Source: an uncultured Candidatus Melainabacteria bacterium (GTDB taxonomy: Bacteria; Cyanobacteriota; Vampirovibrionia; Gastranaerophilales; Gastranaerophilaceae). Taken from it: a DNA stretch of 64,000 nt. Location: assembly GCA_934726055.1 (NCBI GenBank), contig CAKVCZ010000005.1:62001-126000 (forward strand), written 5' to 3'. Positions 16,560-25,076 of the stretch are shown here, piece by piece. Below the pieces are notes generated by a model, which had not been told where the DNA came from, did not search any database, and saw only the letters and a list, made by a program, of their open reading frames with translations. A program made the translations under genes and the position numbers. The stretch's first letter is position 1; every line of letters starts with the position of its first letter.

Positions 16560-17948
16560 ATGATTACATTAAATTACAACAACGTTGACGAAAAAGTTAT
16601 CGGAAAAGAACATGGTTTAAACATTGAAAAAGAATTTTCTCACTATAAGGATACCATTGAGAAAATTATTAAAGATTTGAACCAAAGAAAAGATAAAAAA
16701 GGTCAATGGTTGCAATGGATGAATCTTGGCTATAATGAAGAAACAGTTTGGTATGTAAAAGAATTTGCCGCAATGGTAAAAGGCAGATTTGATAATGTAT
16801 TAGTTTTGGGTATTGGTGGCTCTGCTTTAGGCGGTATTGCTGTTACTGAAGCTTTGCTAAAACCTTATTGGAATTTATTAACTCCAGAACAACGTGGTGG
16901 CATGCCTAGAATATTTTTCTTAGATAATATTGATCCTGACCAAATAAGCGGGTTGTTAGAAGTGCTTGATTTGAAACGTACTCTTGTTAACGTTATTACA
17001 AAATCAGGTTCTACTGCTGAAACAATGTCGCAATATATGATTATTAAAAATATATTGGAACAACAGTTAGGCGACGATTACAGAAAAAATATCGTTGCTA
17101 CAACAGATCAACAAACAGGTATTTTAAGACAATTAGCTAATCAAGAAGGCTATAAAACTTTTGTAGTTCCTGATGATGTTGGTGGACGTTTTTCAGTATT
17201 TTCTGCTGTTGGACTTTTACCATTTGCTTTAGTTGGCATTGACATTGAAGATATGATGAATGGTGTTAAGGACATGGATTTGGCTCTTAAAAATACTGAT
17301 ATTTATCATAATATAGCTGCACAAAATGCTCTTATTCATTACTTAATGGATACAAAAAAACATAAAAATTTATCGGTAATGATGCCTTATTCCAGCAGAT
17401 TGAAATATGTTTCAGATTGGTATGTTCAATTGTGGGCAGAATCTTTAGGTAAAGAAGAAGATTTAAAAGGTAAAAAAGTTAACTGCGGTCCTACTCCAAT
17501 CAAGGCTTTGGGTGCAACTGATCAACACTCTCAAATTCAGTTATATAATGAAGGTCCAAATGATAAAGTTATAAACTTTATTCGTGTTGCAGAATTTGAT
17601 AAAACTGTTGAAATTCCGAAGATTTTTGATTATACGGGAATAGGTTATCTTGGCGGTAAAACTATTAATCAATTAATTAATGCAGAAGCTGATTCTACAA
17701 GAGTTGCATTGTCTGATTATAAACGTCCAACAGTAACAATAACACTTCCAAGAGTAAACGCATTTAGTGTCGCTCAATTGTTATATATGCTGGAAGTTCA
17801 AACTGCAATTGCCGGTGAATTATATCATATCAATACATTCAATCAACCTGGTGTAGAACAAGCTAAAAATTATACATACGCATTAATGGGTAGAGCAGGA
17901 TATGAAGAATCTGCTAAAACATTAACTGAAAAAATGGCAAAGCAATAG
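16560..17948 (+). CDS. pgi: Glucose-6-phosphate isomerase
   Basis: A 462-residue enzyme, on the short side and typical of the bacterial/archaeal-type PGI branch. It interconverts glucose-6-phosphate and fructose-6-phosphate. Two SIS-type sugar-phosphate folds are visible, with 'LGIGGSALGGIAVTEALL' near residue 82 and 'TKSGSTAETMSQYM' near 148, and the catalytic Glu region 'DDVGGRFSVFSAVG' near 206. It leads a run with a small exported protein (three bases downstream) and trxB. Confidence 0.95.
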   Translation: MITLNYNNVDEKVIGKEHGLNIEKEFSHYKDTIEKIIKDLNQRKDKKGQWLQWMNLGYNEETVWYVKEFAAMVKGRFDNVLVLGIGGSALGGIAVTEALLKPYWNLLTPEQRGGMPRIFFLDNIDPDQISGLLEVLDLKRTLVNVITKSGSTAETMSQYMIIKNILEQQLGDDYRKNIVATTDQQTGILRQLANQEGYKTFVVPDDVGGRFSVFSAVGLLPFALVGIDIEDMMNGVKDMDLALKNTDIYHNIAAQNALIHYLMDTKKHKNLSVMMPYSSRLKYVSDWYVQLWAESLGKEEDLKGKKVNCGPTPIKALGATDQHSQIQLYNEGPNDKVINFIRVAEFDKTVEIPKIFDYTGIGYLGGKTINQLINAEADSTRVALSDYKRPTVTITLPRVNAFSVAQLLYMLEVQTAIAGELYHINTFNQPGVEQAKNYTYALMGRAGYEESAKTLTEKMAKQ

Positions 17949-17951
17949 TTA

Positions 17952-18440
17952 ATGAAAAAACTTTTAATACTTTTTATTATAGTTATTTTCGCAGCAACAT
18001 TTGTAGTTGCTGCGGAAAGCTATGTTCTCAAAGCAGGCATATCAAAAATTGATAATATTCCAAAAGAGTTTTTTGGTACTTGGAGTGTTAAAGCGGAGAG
18101 GGTATATACAGATGATGCAAAATATTTTGCAGAATCTACCCTAGATCTATGGAACTTACGACGTAGTGGTAACGTCTTAGAGTTAAGAAATCCTGTAACT
18201 GGTGCAGTTGCAGATATATATTTAAATGATGTAAACGGAAAAGAAATTACTTTTACGCATAACGAAACGGAGGGGAATGTAAAATTAAAAGATACTGTTG
18301 TTATGATTGTTGAGGGTAATAGTTTTACCGGAATAAACGAATTGGCACTGGAGATTACCAAGCAGGATGCGTACGGAAAATATAAAAAGGAATATAAAAA
18401 AGCAAGATATAAATTAAAAGGGTCAAAATTTTCACAATAA
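17952..18440 (+). CDS. Exported protein of unknown function
   Basis: A 162-residue protein with a signal peptide (about residues 1-20, cleavage near 'VVAA|ES') and a basic, beta-rich mature part. It starts three bases after pgi and ends twelve before trxB, so it appears to be translated from the same mRNA. No lipobox, catalytic motif or repeats are seen. A periplasmic location is inferred from the signal peptide. Confidence 0.65.
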   Translation: MKKLLILFIIVIFAATFVVAAESYVLKAGISKIDNIPKEFFGTWSVKAERVYTDDAKYFAESTLDLWNLRRSGNVLELRNPVTGAVADIYLNDVNGKEITFTHNETEGNVKLKDTVVMIVEGNSFTGINELALEITKQDAYGKYKKEYKKARYKLKGSKFSQ

Positions 18441-18452
18441 AAGGGGTAATAT

Positions 18453-19391
18453 ATGAGCGAAAAAGAGTATGATATTATAATTTTAGGTGGCGGACCTGCC
18501 GGTTTGAGTGCTGCTATTTATGCAGCAAGAAGTGCCGCAAAAGTTGCAGTAATTGATATAAGTATGTTTGGTGGGCAACCAAGTAATTATTTAGAATTGG
18601 AAAATTATCCAGGATTTTCTAAAATAGGCGGATATGATTTAATGGAAAAATTTGAGCAACATGCTGATATCTTTTCAATTGATAAATATCCTATGGAAGA
18701 AATTCAAAGTATAGATTTGAAATCAACCATAAAAACTATAACTACGTTAAATGGTGAGTTTAGGGCAAAATCTGTTATAATAGCGACAGGTGCTCAGGCT
18801 AAAAAGTTGGGTATAAATGGCGAAAAAGAATTTTTAGGCAGAGGTGTAAGTTATTGTGCTGTTTGTGATGGTGCTTTTTATCAAGATAAAACAGTAGCTG
18901 TTGTTGGCGGAGGAAATGCTGCAGTTGAAGAAGCAATGTATTTGACTAAATTTGCTAAAAAAGTCTATTTGATACACAGACGTGATGAACTAAGAGCAGA
19001 TAAAATAGTTCAAGAACGTGCATTTAAAAATGAAAAGCTTGAGTTTATATACGATACGGTTGTAAATGAAATTCAAGGAGATGACCTTGTTAACAATATC
19101 GTAATAGAAAATGTTAAAACAAAAGAGATCAAAAATCTAAATGTTGATGGAGTTTTTCCATATATTGGATTTACACCAAATACTGATTTAATAAATAATC
19201 AAGTAGCACAAAATGATGCAGGATTTATTATAACAAACGAATCTATGCAAACAAATGTTGATGGAGTTTATGCAATAGGTGATGTTAGAACAACTCCGCT
19301 AAGACAAGTTATAACAGCAGCCGCAGATGGTGCCGTTGCAGCTGTTTATGCAAGCAGATATATTGAAACGTTACAAGAAATTACTGCATAA
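18453..19391 (+). CDS. trxB: Thioredoxin reductase
   Basis: A 312-residue flavoprotein of usual length. It transfers electrons from NADPH through FAD to thioredoxin. Visible are the FAD-binding 'GGGPAGLSAAIYAARSAA' at 11-28, the redox-active pair in 'YCAVCDGAF' near 133-141, the NADPH-binding 'VVGGGNAAVEEAMYL' near 151, and the late FAD motif 'GVYAIGDVRTTPLRQVITAA'. The ribosome-binding site is AAAGGGG at 18440-18446. It ends the pgi run and is followed by a long perfect hairpin. Confidence 0.95.
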   Translation: MSEKEYDIIILGGGPAGLSAAIYAARSAAKVAVIDISMFGGQPSNYLELENYPGFSKIGGYDLMEKFEQHADIFSIDKYPMEEIQSIDLKSTIKTITTLNGEFRAKSVIIATGAQAKKLGINGEKEFLGRGVSYCAVCDGAFYQDKTVAVVGGGNAAVEEAMYLTKFAKKVYLIHRRDELRADKIVQERAFKNEKLEFIYDTVVNEIQGDDLVNNIVIENVKTKEIKNLNVDGVFPYIGFTPNTDLINNQVAQNDAGFIITNESMQTNVDGVYAIGDVRTTPLRQVITAAADGAVAAVYASRYIETLQEITA

Positions 19392-19420
19392 TAAAATTTT
19401 GTATGATTAATCTGAAGAAT

Positions 19421-19458
19421 AACAACAAATCACCTTTTTAAAAAGGTGATTTGTTGTT
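19421..19458. terminator. Perfect hairpin after trxB
   Basis: AACAACAAATCACCTTTT pairs perfectly with AAAAGGTGATTTGTTGTT with almost no loop. It sits between the convergent trxB and cupin genes and has no strong T tract, so it may stop transcription from both sides or protect the 3' ends. Confidence 0.65.
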
Positions 19459-19487
19459 AGAAAAATTATATAGAAAAATTTTTAAAT

Positions 19488-19850
19488 TTAAAGTTTATTT
19501 ACGGATAATTCCGCTCCGACTTCGCCGACATAAAAAACTATCAATTCAACAAACTCTTCTCCATCATTTCTTCCATAGTGGAATTTATTTACAACTTCTG
19601 CCAGAGTTTCACCTGCTTTAAAAGTTTGTTCTTGTCCATCATCAGTTGTAACGGTTAGGTTTCCTTTATTTACGTAAGCAACATTTAGCATTGTATGTTT
19701 ATGCATTGGTAGTTCTTTTTTAGGCGGAATGGTAATTTTTAAAACTGTTACTTCTGTATTTTGAATATCAAGTTTTTCGTATTTTAATCCATCCCATGTG
19801 GATGTTGTCTTCAATAAAATCTCTTTTTTTATTTCTTTATTATTTTCCAT
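19488..19850 (-). CDS. Cupin-domain protein
   Basis: A 120-residue single-domain cupin. The first cupin motif appears as 'PMHKHTMLNVAYVNKG' (about 43-58) with the metal-binding His pair, and the second as 'GETLAEVVNKFHYGRN' (about 80-95). A conserved barrel of this size can bind a metal and act as an isomerase, dioxygenase or sensor, but no substrate can be inferred. It is a single gene between convergent trxB and a holin-like gene, with its ATG behind GAGGTG. Confidence 0.8.
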   Translation of the reverse strand: MENNKEIKKEILLKTTSTWDGLKYEKLDIQNTEVTVLKITIPPKKELPMHKHTMLNVAYVNKGNLTVTTDDGQEQTFKAGETLAEVVNKFHYGRNDGEEFVELIVFYVGEVGAELSVNKL

Positions 19851-19932
19851 AATTCACCTCTGTTTTTATATGATTATAGTTTACTATATTATAAAAACAG
19901 TTTAATTAAAATACGTAAAAACTTATAAATTG

Positions 19933-20265
19933 TTAAATTTTATTTATAACACTTGCCAATATGGCTAAAAGTATTGCTCCAAAGAATGCACTAAAAAATC
20001 CTTCAACTTCAAATCCTGGAGTAATTGCACCGGCAAGCATTAATAATAGGGCATTTATTACAAGCGAAAATAAGCCTAAAGTTAGAAAGTTAACAGGAAG
20101 TGAAATAGTTTCTAACAAAGGTCTTATAAAAACGTTTATAAATCCGATAACCAAGCAAACAAGCATTGCACTGAAGAAATTATCTACTTCAATCCCTGGA
20201 ATAATCCATGCTGTTAATACTATTAAAATTGAGTATATAATCCATCTTAAAAATATACTAAGCAT
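19933..20265 (-). CDS. Phage holin family IV-type small membrane protein
   Basis: A 110-residue protein with four hydrophobic segments and the duplicated turn 'ITPGFEVEGFFSA'/'IIPGIEVDNFFSA', diagnostic of the Mycobacterium-type four-helix 'phage holin' family. Despite the name, chromosomal members are widespread and no lysin or phage gene lies near, so a lysis role is not implied. It ends 20 bases after... the glycosidase-like gene begins upstream, on the same strand and 19 bases away, and the two may be cotranscribed. Confidence 0.85.
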   Translation of the reverse strand: MLSIFLRWIIYSILIVLTAWIIPGIEVDNFFSAMLVCLVIGFINVFIRPLLETISLPVNFLTLGLFSLVINALLLMLAGAITPGFEVEGFFSAFFGAILLAILASVINKI

Positions 20266-20284
20266 TTCAGTTTCTCCTTATTTA

Positions 20285-21598
20285 TTATAAATTTAGAGTA
20301 TGAACAAAAAGTTCGGATACTTTTTTGTTATATTCTCTGCCATCATCTTTTGCAAATAAATTTTCCCAATGACTTTGAGGTGTACCATCTGTTGAATAAG
20401 ATGGATTAGACATCATAAGATGATGAGTATTTGTATCGTATCTGAGAGGAAAAATATCTTCCATTTGCATAAAACTTGCGAGTTTATCGCTTGGAAATTC
20501 GTATGCAAAAAGGGAATTATTTATTCTATGAAGTCGTTCTTCATAACTTCTTCCGCCAGTATCGTTGTCATTAGAAACTTCTACTCCTGGGGCATAATTT
20601 TTTGAATATTTATGGTTAATGGCTTTATCTCTTACTGTATGAAAATCATTAGGATCGATGTATCCTGTTCCTGTTGAAAGTCCCAAATTTTCGTATCTGG
20701 CAAAGTCATCTGAGCTTTTTTCTCCAACAAAACTGAGATGTGTAATACCGCTTCTGCTTCTTATTTCGTGTATAATATATTGCATTTGTTCATAAGAAGG
20801 CAAAGCTCCAACACCTGTGTAGTTAACCATATCATAGCCGCCAATATGTTTTGCTGAATCAATAAATATTGCCTCAAATCCTGTGTTGATAAGTTCAAGA
20901 TGTGACGTTAAAAATAAATTAAAGTGTTCTTCGTTATTCCAATTGAATCCGATATCACTGCCATCAGGTTGAACAACTTTTATTTGATCTGCTGATATTA
21001 CGGTTCTAAATCCTGTTTTTAATCCGTGAAAATGGGCTAAATCGTTAAATGCAATAAATTGTTCTGTGGCGGATATATTGTCTAAAATTTGGTAATCGAT
21101 TATGTTTTTACTAAATCCTGCATTTAGTTTTATACCATATATAGAATTTTCTTCGTTTACTGGTTTATTGTAGCCATCTCCAAAAATATTTGGAAAAATT
21201 TGTGATAAAATAATACAATTTGCCCAACTTTTGGCACTTGGCGGAATTGCAGGTAAAAGTTTCATAGAACTAAAAAGTCCATTTTGGCATTTGTTATCAA
21301 TCATTTCTGCTATTGCTCTATTATTAATTTCTATATAGTTTGCAATAACACCCCAATTATCGCCATAGTTTGGGGTTTGAATATTGTCCGGAAAAATGTC
21401 ATAAAAATTTCCATCTTGATTAAGAGTCATTAATGAATTTACAGAATCTTTTATACTTCGGGATAAAAGTTCTGATGGTACAATATTTGCAATCCATTTT
21501 TTCATTCCTGATACAAATTGCTTTTCAAACGTCCATTTGTCAAAAGATAGTAACGTATTTTCGTTTAATGCTGTTAATAATTTGTTTACCGTGTTCAT
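20285..21598 (-). CDS. Glycoside-hydrolase-like TIM-barrel protein, distant alpha-amylase resemblance
   Basis: A 437-residue cytoplasmic protein without signal peptide. The order of motifs fits the alpha-amylase superfamily barrel: 'HGLKTGFRTVIS' (about 191-202) as strand three, 'FEAIFIDSAKHIGG' (about 241-254) with D247 at the nucleophile position and K250-H251 after it, and 'SFVGEKSSDD' (about 289-298) with E293 at the acid-base position. A clear fourth region is not obvious. The substrate is unknown and the match is divergent, so the family call is tentative. It shares a strand with the holin-like gene 19 bases downstream. Confidence 0.5.
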   Translation of the reverse strand: MNTVNKLLTALNENTLLSFDKWTFEKQFVSGMKKWIANIVPSELLSRSIKDSVNSLMTLNQDGNFYDIFPDNIQTPNYGDNWGVIANYIEINNRAIAEMIDNKCQNGLFSSMKLLPAIPPSAKSWANCIILSQIFPNIFGDGYNKPVNEENSIYGIKLNAGFSKNIIDYQILDNISATEQFIAFNDLAHFHGLKTGFRTVISADQIKVVQPDGSDIGFNWNNEEHFNLFLTSHLELINTGFEAIFIDSAKHIGGYDMVNYTGVGALPSYEQMQYIIHEIRSRSGITHLSFVGEKSSDDFARYENLGLSTGTGYIDPNDFHTVRDKAINHKYSKNYAPGVEVSNDNDTGGRSYEERLHRINNSLFAYEFPSDKLASFMQMEDIFPLRYDTNTHHLMMSNPSYSTDGTPQSHWENLFAKDDGREYNKKVSELFVHTLNL

Positions 21599-21843
21599 AA
21601 AAGTATTATATAAGATGAATCAAATTTTAAATTATCCAAGTTATTATGATAATTGGATAGGTTTAAACCTTTATTTATTTTTAGTTTATATAGATAAAAT
21701 ATATTTAGGATTAATTATTATGATAACGAATTTTTATTCATATCTAACTCTGTGCTATAATAGTTTCAAGACATGCAGACTTGTTTTGTATTGTTTCAAC
21801 GTAATCAAAAGCTATTAGATAAGTTAATTGAGAAATAAAATTT

Positions 21844-22425
21844 ATGAAACTTTTATTAATTGATATATCTATTGTATTTTTTATATTATTTATTATAGCA
21901 ATTTACAAAATTAATGAATTAAAAAATATTAAATATAATCAACCTGAGATTTTGGCGAATAAAAAAATATTAACAATTTATTATTCAAATAATGGTAATA
22001 CCAAAACAGTTGCACAAAATATAAATTCTGTTGTTGGTGGAGATATAAAAGAGATAGAATTAATTGAAAATTATCCGGAAAATATTTTTAAGATGTCAAA
22101 TCTTGTGAGGAAACAAATAAAAGAGGAAATTTTACCTCAAATAAAAGATGTTGATATTTCAAATTATGATATTATTTTTGTAGGCTCTCCAATTTGGACG
22201 TTTTCAATATCATTACCGGTAAAAGCATTTTTAAAAAATACCAATTTTGAAAATAAAACATTAATTCCATTTATTACATGTTCAGGCGGTGTGAAAAAAA
22301 GTAGAATAGTTAAGGCAATTGAAGATTTAACAGGAGTAAAGGGTATTAAAAAGCCTTTATTTATGTTTGAAAATGGAATTATACTTACAAAAGAGCAAGT
22401 CATAAAATGGTTAAATAATCTGTAA
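21844..22425 (+). CDS. Membrane-anchored flavodoxin-like protein
   Basis: A 193-residue protein with one N-terminal membrane segment (about 4-22) and a flavodoxin-like domain. The FMN phosphate loop is 'YYSNNGNTKTVAQNI' near residue 46, and 'IIFVGSPIWTFSISLPVKAF' near 109 is the second FMN contact. This is the short-chain FMN-dependent reductase-type flavodoxin seen in anaerobes. Its stop is directly followed in the same frame by the middle of a preA gene, marking a deletion joint. Confidence 0.8.
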   Translation: MKLLLIDISIVFFILFIIAIYKINELKNIKYNQPEILANKKILTIYYSNNGNTKTVAQNINSVVGGDIKEIELIENYPENIFKMSNLVRKQIKEEILPQIKDVDISNYDIIFVGSPIWTFSISLPVKAFLKNTNFENKTLIPFITCSGGVKKSRIVKAIEDLTGVKGIKKPLFMFENGIILTKEQVIKWLNNL

Positions 22426-22431
22426 AATTTT

Positions 22432-23094
22432 GTAAAATTGACACCAAATGTAACAAATATAAACTGGATTGCAAACGCTGTTGAAAGAGCTGGTGCTGAT
22501 GGATTTGCGGCAATTAATACGGTTCAAAGTTTTATGGGAATCAATCTGGATACATTAGAGCCTGTTCTTAATATTGATGGACATTCAACATATGGAGGAT
22601 TATCAGGAGAAGCTATTAAGCCGATTGGGTTTAAATGCGTTTCTCAATTAAGACAAAATTCCGATTTACCTATTTTAGGTATGGGAGGAATATCTTCTTG
22701 GGAAGATGCGGCACAATATATAGCACTTGGTTCGGATGCTGTTCAAGTTTGTACTGAAGTTATGATAAACGGCTACGGAATTATAAATGGTTTAAAATCA
22801 GGGCTTTTGAATTATTTAGAAACAAAAGGTTTAAAAAGTATAGCAGAATTAAAAAATATTGCAGTTTTAAAAATCACATCACATGAAAACTTAAATAAAA
22901 AATCACATTTTTATCCTTTAATTGATAAAGATAAGTGTAAAAAGTGTGGAAAATGTGCGAAAATATGTTCTGAGTCAGAATACCAAGCACTAAATTTTGA
23001 TAAAGATTGTTTGCGTTTAAATAAAGAATCTTGTGTAGGGTGTTCGTTGTGCAGCCATGTCTGTCCAAAAGAAGCAATAAAAATGTGTAGTTAA
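22432..23094 (+). pseudogene. preA: 5'-truncated preA-like gene (dihydropyrimidine dehydrogenase subunit)
   Basis: The recognisable part begins at codon GTA 22432 as 'VKLTPNVT', a motif that lies inside the barrel of PreA, and continues with the FMN phosphate site 'GMGGISSWEDAAQYIALGS' and two 4Fe-4S clusters, 'CKKCGKCAKIC' and 'CVGCSLCSHVC', to a TAG. The first half of the barrel, including the catalytic Cys, is absent. Only two codons separate it from the flavodoxin stop, and there is no start codon before a TTG at 22438. Full PreA is about 400 residues; about 220 remain. It is most likely a fossil, though a short protein from the TTG is possible. Confidence 0.8.
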
Positions 23095-23205
23095 TGGTCG
23101 AGATTTAACAGAAGTTAAATTAAATAATATATAAGATGTATCTTTCGATTTATTCTGCGATATTTTATGTGAAATTCTTGATACGAATAACTAAAAATTG
23201 GCATT

Positions 23206-23236
23206 AAAAAAGGACTTTTCAAGAAAGTCCTTTTAA
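23206..23236 (-). terminator. Terminator of tRNA-Ala
   Basis: On the minus strand AAAAGGACTTTC pairs with AAAAGTCCTTTTTT around a short loop, ending in a T tract two bases after the tRNA CCA end. Confidence 0.8.
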
Positions 23237-23237
23237 T

Positions 23238-23313
23238 TGGTGGAGGATAGGAGATTCGAACTCCTGACCCCCTGCGTGCAAAGCAGGTGCTCTACCAGCT
23301 GAGCTAATCCCCC
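23238..23313 (-). tRNA. tRNA-Ala (TGC)
   Basis: On the minus strand a complete cloverleaf forms: acceptor GGGGGAT with ATCCTCC, D-arm GCTC/GAGC, anticodon stem CCTGC/GCAGG around the loop TTTGCAC (anticodon TGC), and T-arm AGGAG/CTCCT. The 3' CCA is encoded, unlike the CAT tRNA at 2525. The stand-alone position, outside an rRNA operon, is followed by its own terminator. Confidence 0.95.
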
Positions 23314-23386
23314 ATTTTGTGGGTTCGTTGCAGTTTCTCAACCGCTTACCTCTTTATTATACATGGAAATTTTTTTTTGTAAATAC

Positions 23387-23746
23387 CTAATTCTTTATTT
23401 CGCTTAATAATTTTTCAAATATATACGCTAATCGCTGTTTATCTTCTTTATACCAGTATCCGATTAACGCTTCAAATGCTGTCGCTTGTCTGTATTCTGA
23501 TTGGTGATTTCTTCTTGCTATTGGTACAGGCATGTTTCTTGCTCGTCGTTTTAAATCTTCTTCCTCCTCTGTTAATTCAGATTCTATTTTTGAAAGCATG
23601 CTAGCTTGATAGTTACAATTAACTTTTGTCGTTGTTTGTTTATGCAAGTCTTTCGGATTTTGGCATTGCTCGATTGTATTTTCTCTTACAAACAGCTCCC
23701 AAACTGCATCGCCAAGATGTGCATAGTTTCTTAAATTTATTTCCAT
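23387..23746 (-). CDS. mrnC: Mini-ribonuclease 3
   Basis: A 119-residue protein consisting of a single RNase III catalytic domain with no dsRNA-binding domain. It has 'YAHLGDAVWELFVRE' with the metal-binding Asp near residue 12 and 'QATAFEALIGYWYKE' with the acidic Glu near 93. Mini-III matures 23S rRNA in Firmicutes and cyanobacteria relatives. I chose ATG 23746, with AAAGGGAA just upstream, over a longer version starting at 23797. Confidence 0.9.
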   Translation of the reverse strand: MEINLRNYAHLGDAVWELFVRENTIEQCQNPKDLHKQTTTKVNCNYQASMLSKIESELTEEEEDLKRRARNMPVPIARRNHQSEYRQATAFEALIGYWYKEDKQRLAYIFEKLLSEIKN

Positions 23747-23837
23747 TCGTTTTCCCTTTTGTTTAATTTTATCACAATTTTTTATTTTTAATTGCAAATA
23801 TTTTTCTATTCAGGCATAATCTTATTGGGAGATTATT

Positions 23838-24293
23838 ATGAAAAATTTTATTACTTTATTTTTGATTTCTTTATGTTTAATATCCGGTGCAGCTTTTGCT
23901 ATTAGTGAGGATTCTTTAAATGAAACGATTTACAACGAAAAAGATTTAAAATCTCAAATGACAAAAGTTAAAAATAGAAGAATTATTATCTCTAATGCAC
24001 TATTATTAAATGAACAACAAAAAAAAGAAGCTTATAATATTTATGAACAATCAAGTGAAAAAGAAGCTATTCTTTATTTAAACTTGAAAAAAGAGAATAA
24101 ATTGTTAGAAAATTTAAGTAGTGATAAATCTATTAATAGATCTGAAAAAACTAAACAAAAAAAAGTAGTTGCTAGTCTAAAAAAAGAATTGAAATCTGTT
24201 CAAAAAGATTATGACAAAGAGTTTAAACAAATTCTTAATCGTTCTCAAAAATCAAAATATAGACAATTAAATAGAGAAATCCCTTTGTTATAG
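23838..24293 (+). CDS. Exported Spy/CpxP-like helical protein
   Basis: A 151-residue protein with a signal peptide (about 1-21, cleavage after 'GAAFA') and a fully helical, Lys/Glu-rich mature part. The phrases 'LNEQQKKEAYNIYEQ' and 'LNRSQKSKYRQLNRE' resemble the two LTxxQ-type repeats of Spy and CpxP, periplasmic chaperone-like proteins of envelope stress. The resemblance is structural rather than close. Ribosome-binding site GGGAG precedes the ATG. It is divergent from mrnC with a short shared promoter. Confidence 0.55.
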   Translation: MKNFITLFLISLCLISGAAFAISEDSLNETIYNEKDLKSQMTKVKNRRIIISNALLLNEQQKKEAYNIYEQSSEKEAILYLNLKKENKLLENLSSDKSINRSEKTKQKKVVASLKKELKSVQKDYDKEFKQILNRSQKSKYRQLNREIPLL

Positions 24294-24360
24294 GTTTTAA
24301 ATAAAGATTTTTGCAATATAAAATCGAGTAGGTCTGTTAAAATATAAACGTGAGGCAAAA

Positions 24361-25038
24361 ATGAAAAAAGTAGTTGTATTAAATGCAAGTCCGCGAAAGA
24401 ATTTTAATACTGCAAAATTATTAAAAGAATCACAAAAAGGGGCTGAATCTGTTGGTGCTGAAACAGAATATTTTAACCTTTATGATATAAATTATAAGGG
24501 TTGTATGAGTTGTTTTGCCTGCAAAAGAAAAGGAAATAATACAAATTGTGTTTGTGCAATAAAAGATGACTTGTGTCCTATTTTAGAAAAATGTATTAAT
24601 GCCGATGCAATAATAATTGGCTCTCCTGTTTATTTTTCATATCCGACAGGTGAATTTAGAAGTTTTTTGGAAAGATTACTTTTTCCTGTTCATACGTATC
24701 TTGTTGATAACAAAACGGGAATGTTAAAGAGTTTAAGACCTAAGACAATTCCTGTCGGTTTGATTTTTACAATGAATTGTCCAAGAGATTGGATGGAAAA
24801 ATATAATTACACAACAATTTTAAATGATAATGTAAATAGTTTGAAGCATGTTTTCGGATATTCGGAAGTTTTATATTCGTGTGATACTTATCAATTTAGT
24901 GATTATTCAAAATATGATGTTGATTTGTTTGATGAAAAACACAAAGCAAAAGTTAGAGAAGAACAATTTCCAAAAGATATGCAGGCTGCTTTTAATATGG
25001 GATGCAGAATTGTAAATATAGAAAAAGAAAGCCAATAG
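24361..25038 (+). CDS. NADPH-dependent FMN reductase, iron-sulfur flavoprotein-like
   Basis: A 225-residue flavodoxin-fold protein. It starts 'VVLNASPRKNFNTAKLL', the FMN phosphate loop, then has a compact Cys group 'CMSCFACKR' near residue 48 and two further Cys at about 60-70, and 'IIIGSPVYFSYPTGEFRSFLERL' as the second FMN contact. Cys placement like this is known in iron-sulfur flavoproteins of anaerobes, though whether a cluster is bound cannot be told. It probably moves electrons to small acceptors. It ends inside its own terminator. Confidence 0.8.
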   Translation: MKKVVVLNASPRKNFNTAKLLKESQKGAESVGAETEYFNLYDINYKGCMSCFACKRKGNNTNCVCAIKDDLCPILEKCINADAIIIGSPVYFSYPTGEFRSFLERLLFPVHTYLVDNKTGMLKSLRPKTIPVGLIFTMNCPRDWMEKYNYTTILNDNVNSLKHVFGYSEVLYSCDTYQFSDYSKYDVDLFDEKHKAKVREEQFPKDMQAAFNMGCRIVNIEKESQ

Positions 25039-25063
25039 AATTATTCTACGGACTTTCTTTTTT
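25023..25063 (+). terminator. Terminator after the FMN reductase gene
   Basis: AAAGAAAG...CC pairs with GG.ACTTTCTTT (one bulged base), with an inner TAGAAT/ATTCTA stem and a TTTTTT tail. The 5' arm overlaps the stop codon region. Confidence 0.7.
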
Positions 25064-25076
25064 ATGAACTAATAAA

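Noticed and set aside
19933..20265. Prophage remnant on the basis of the holin-family protein
   Set aside because: No lysin, structural, integrase or replication gene is near, and this family is common on chromosomes.
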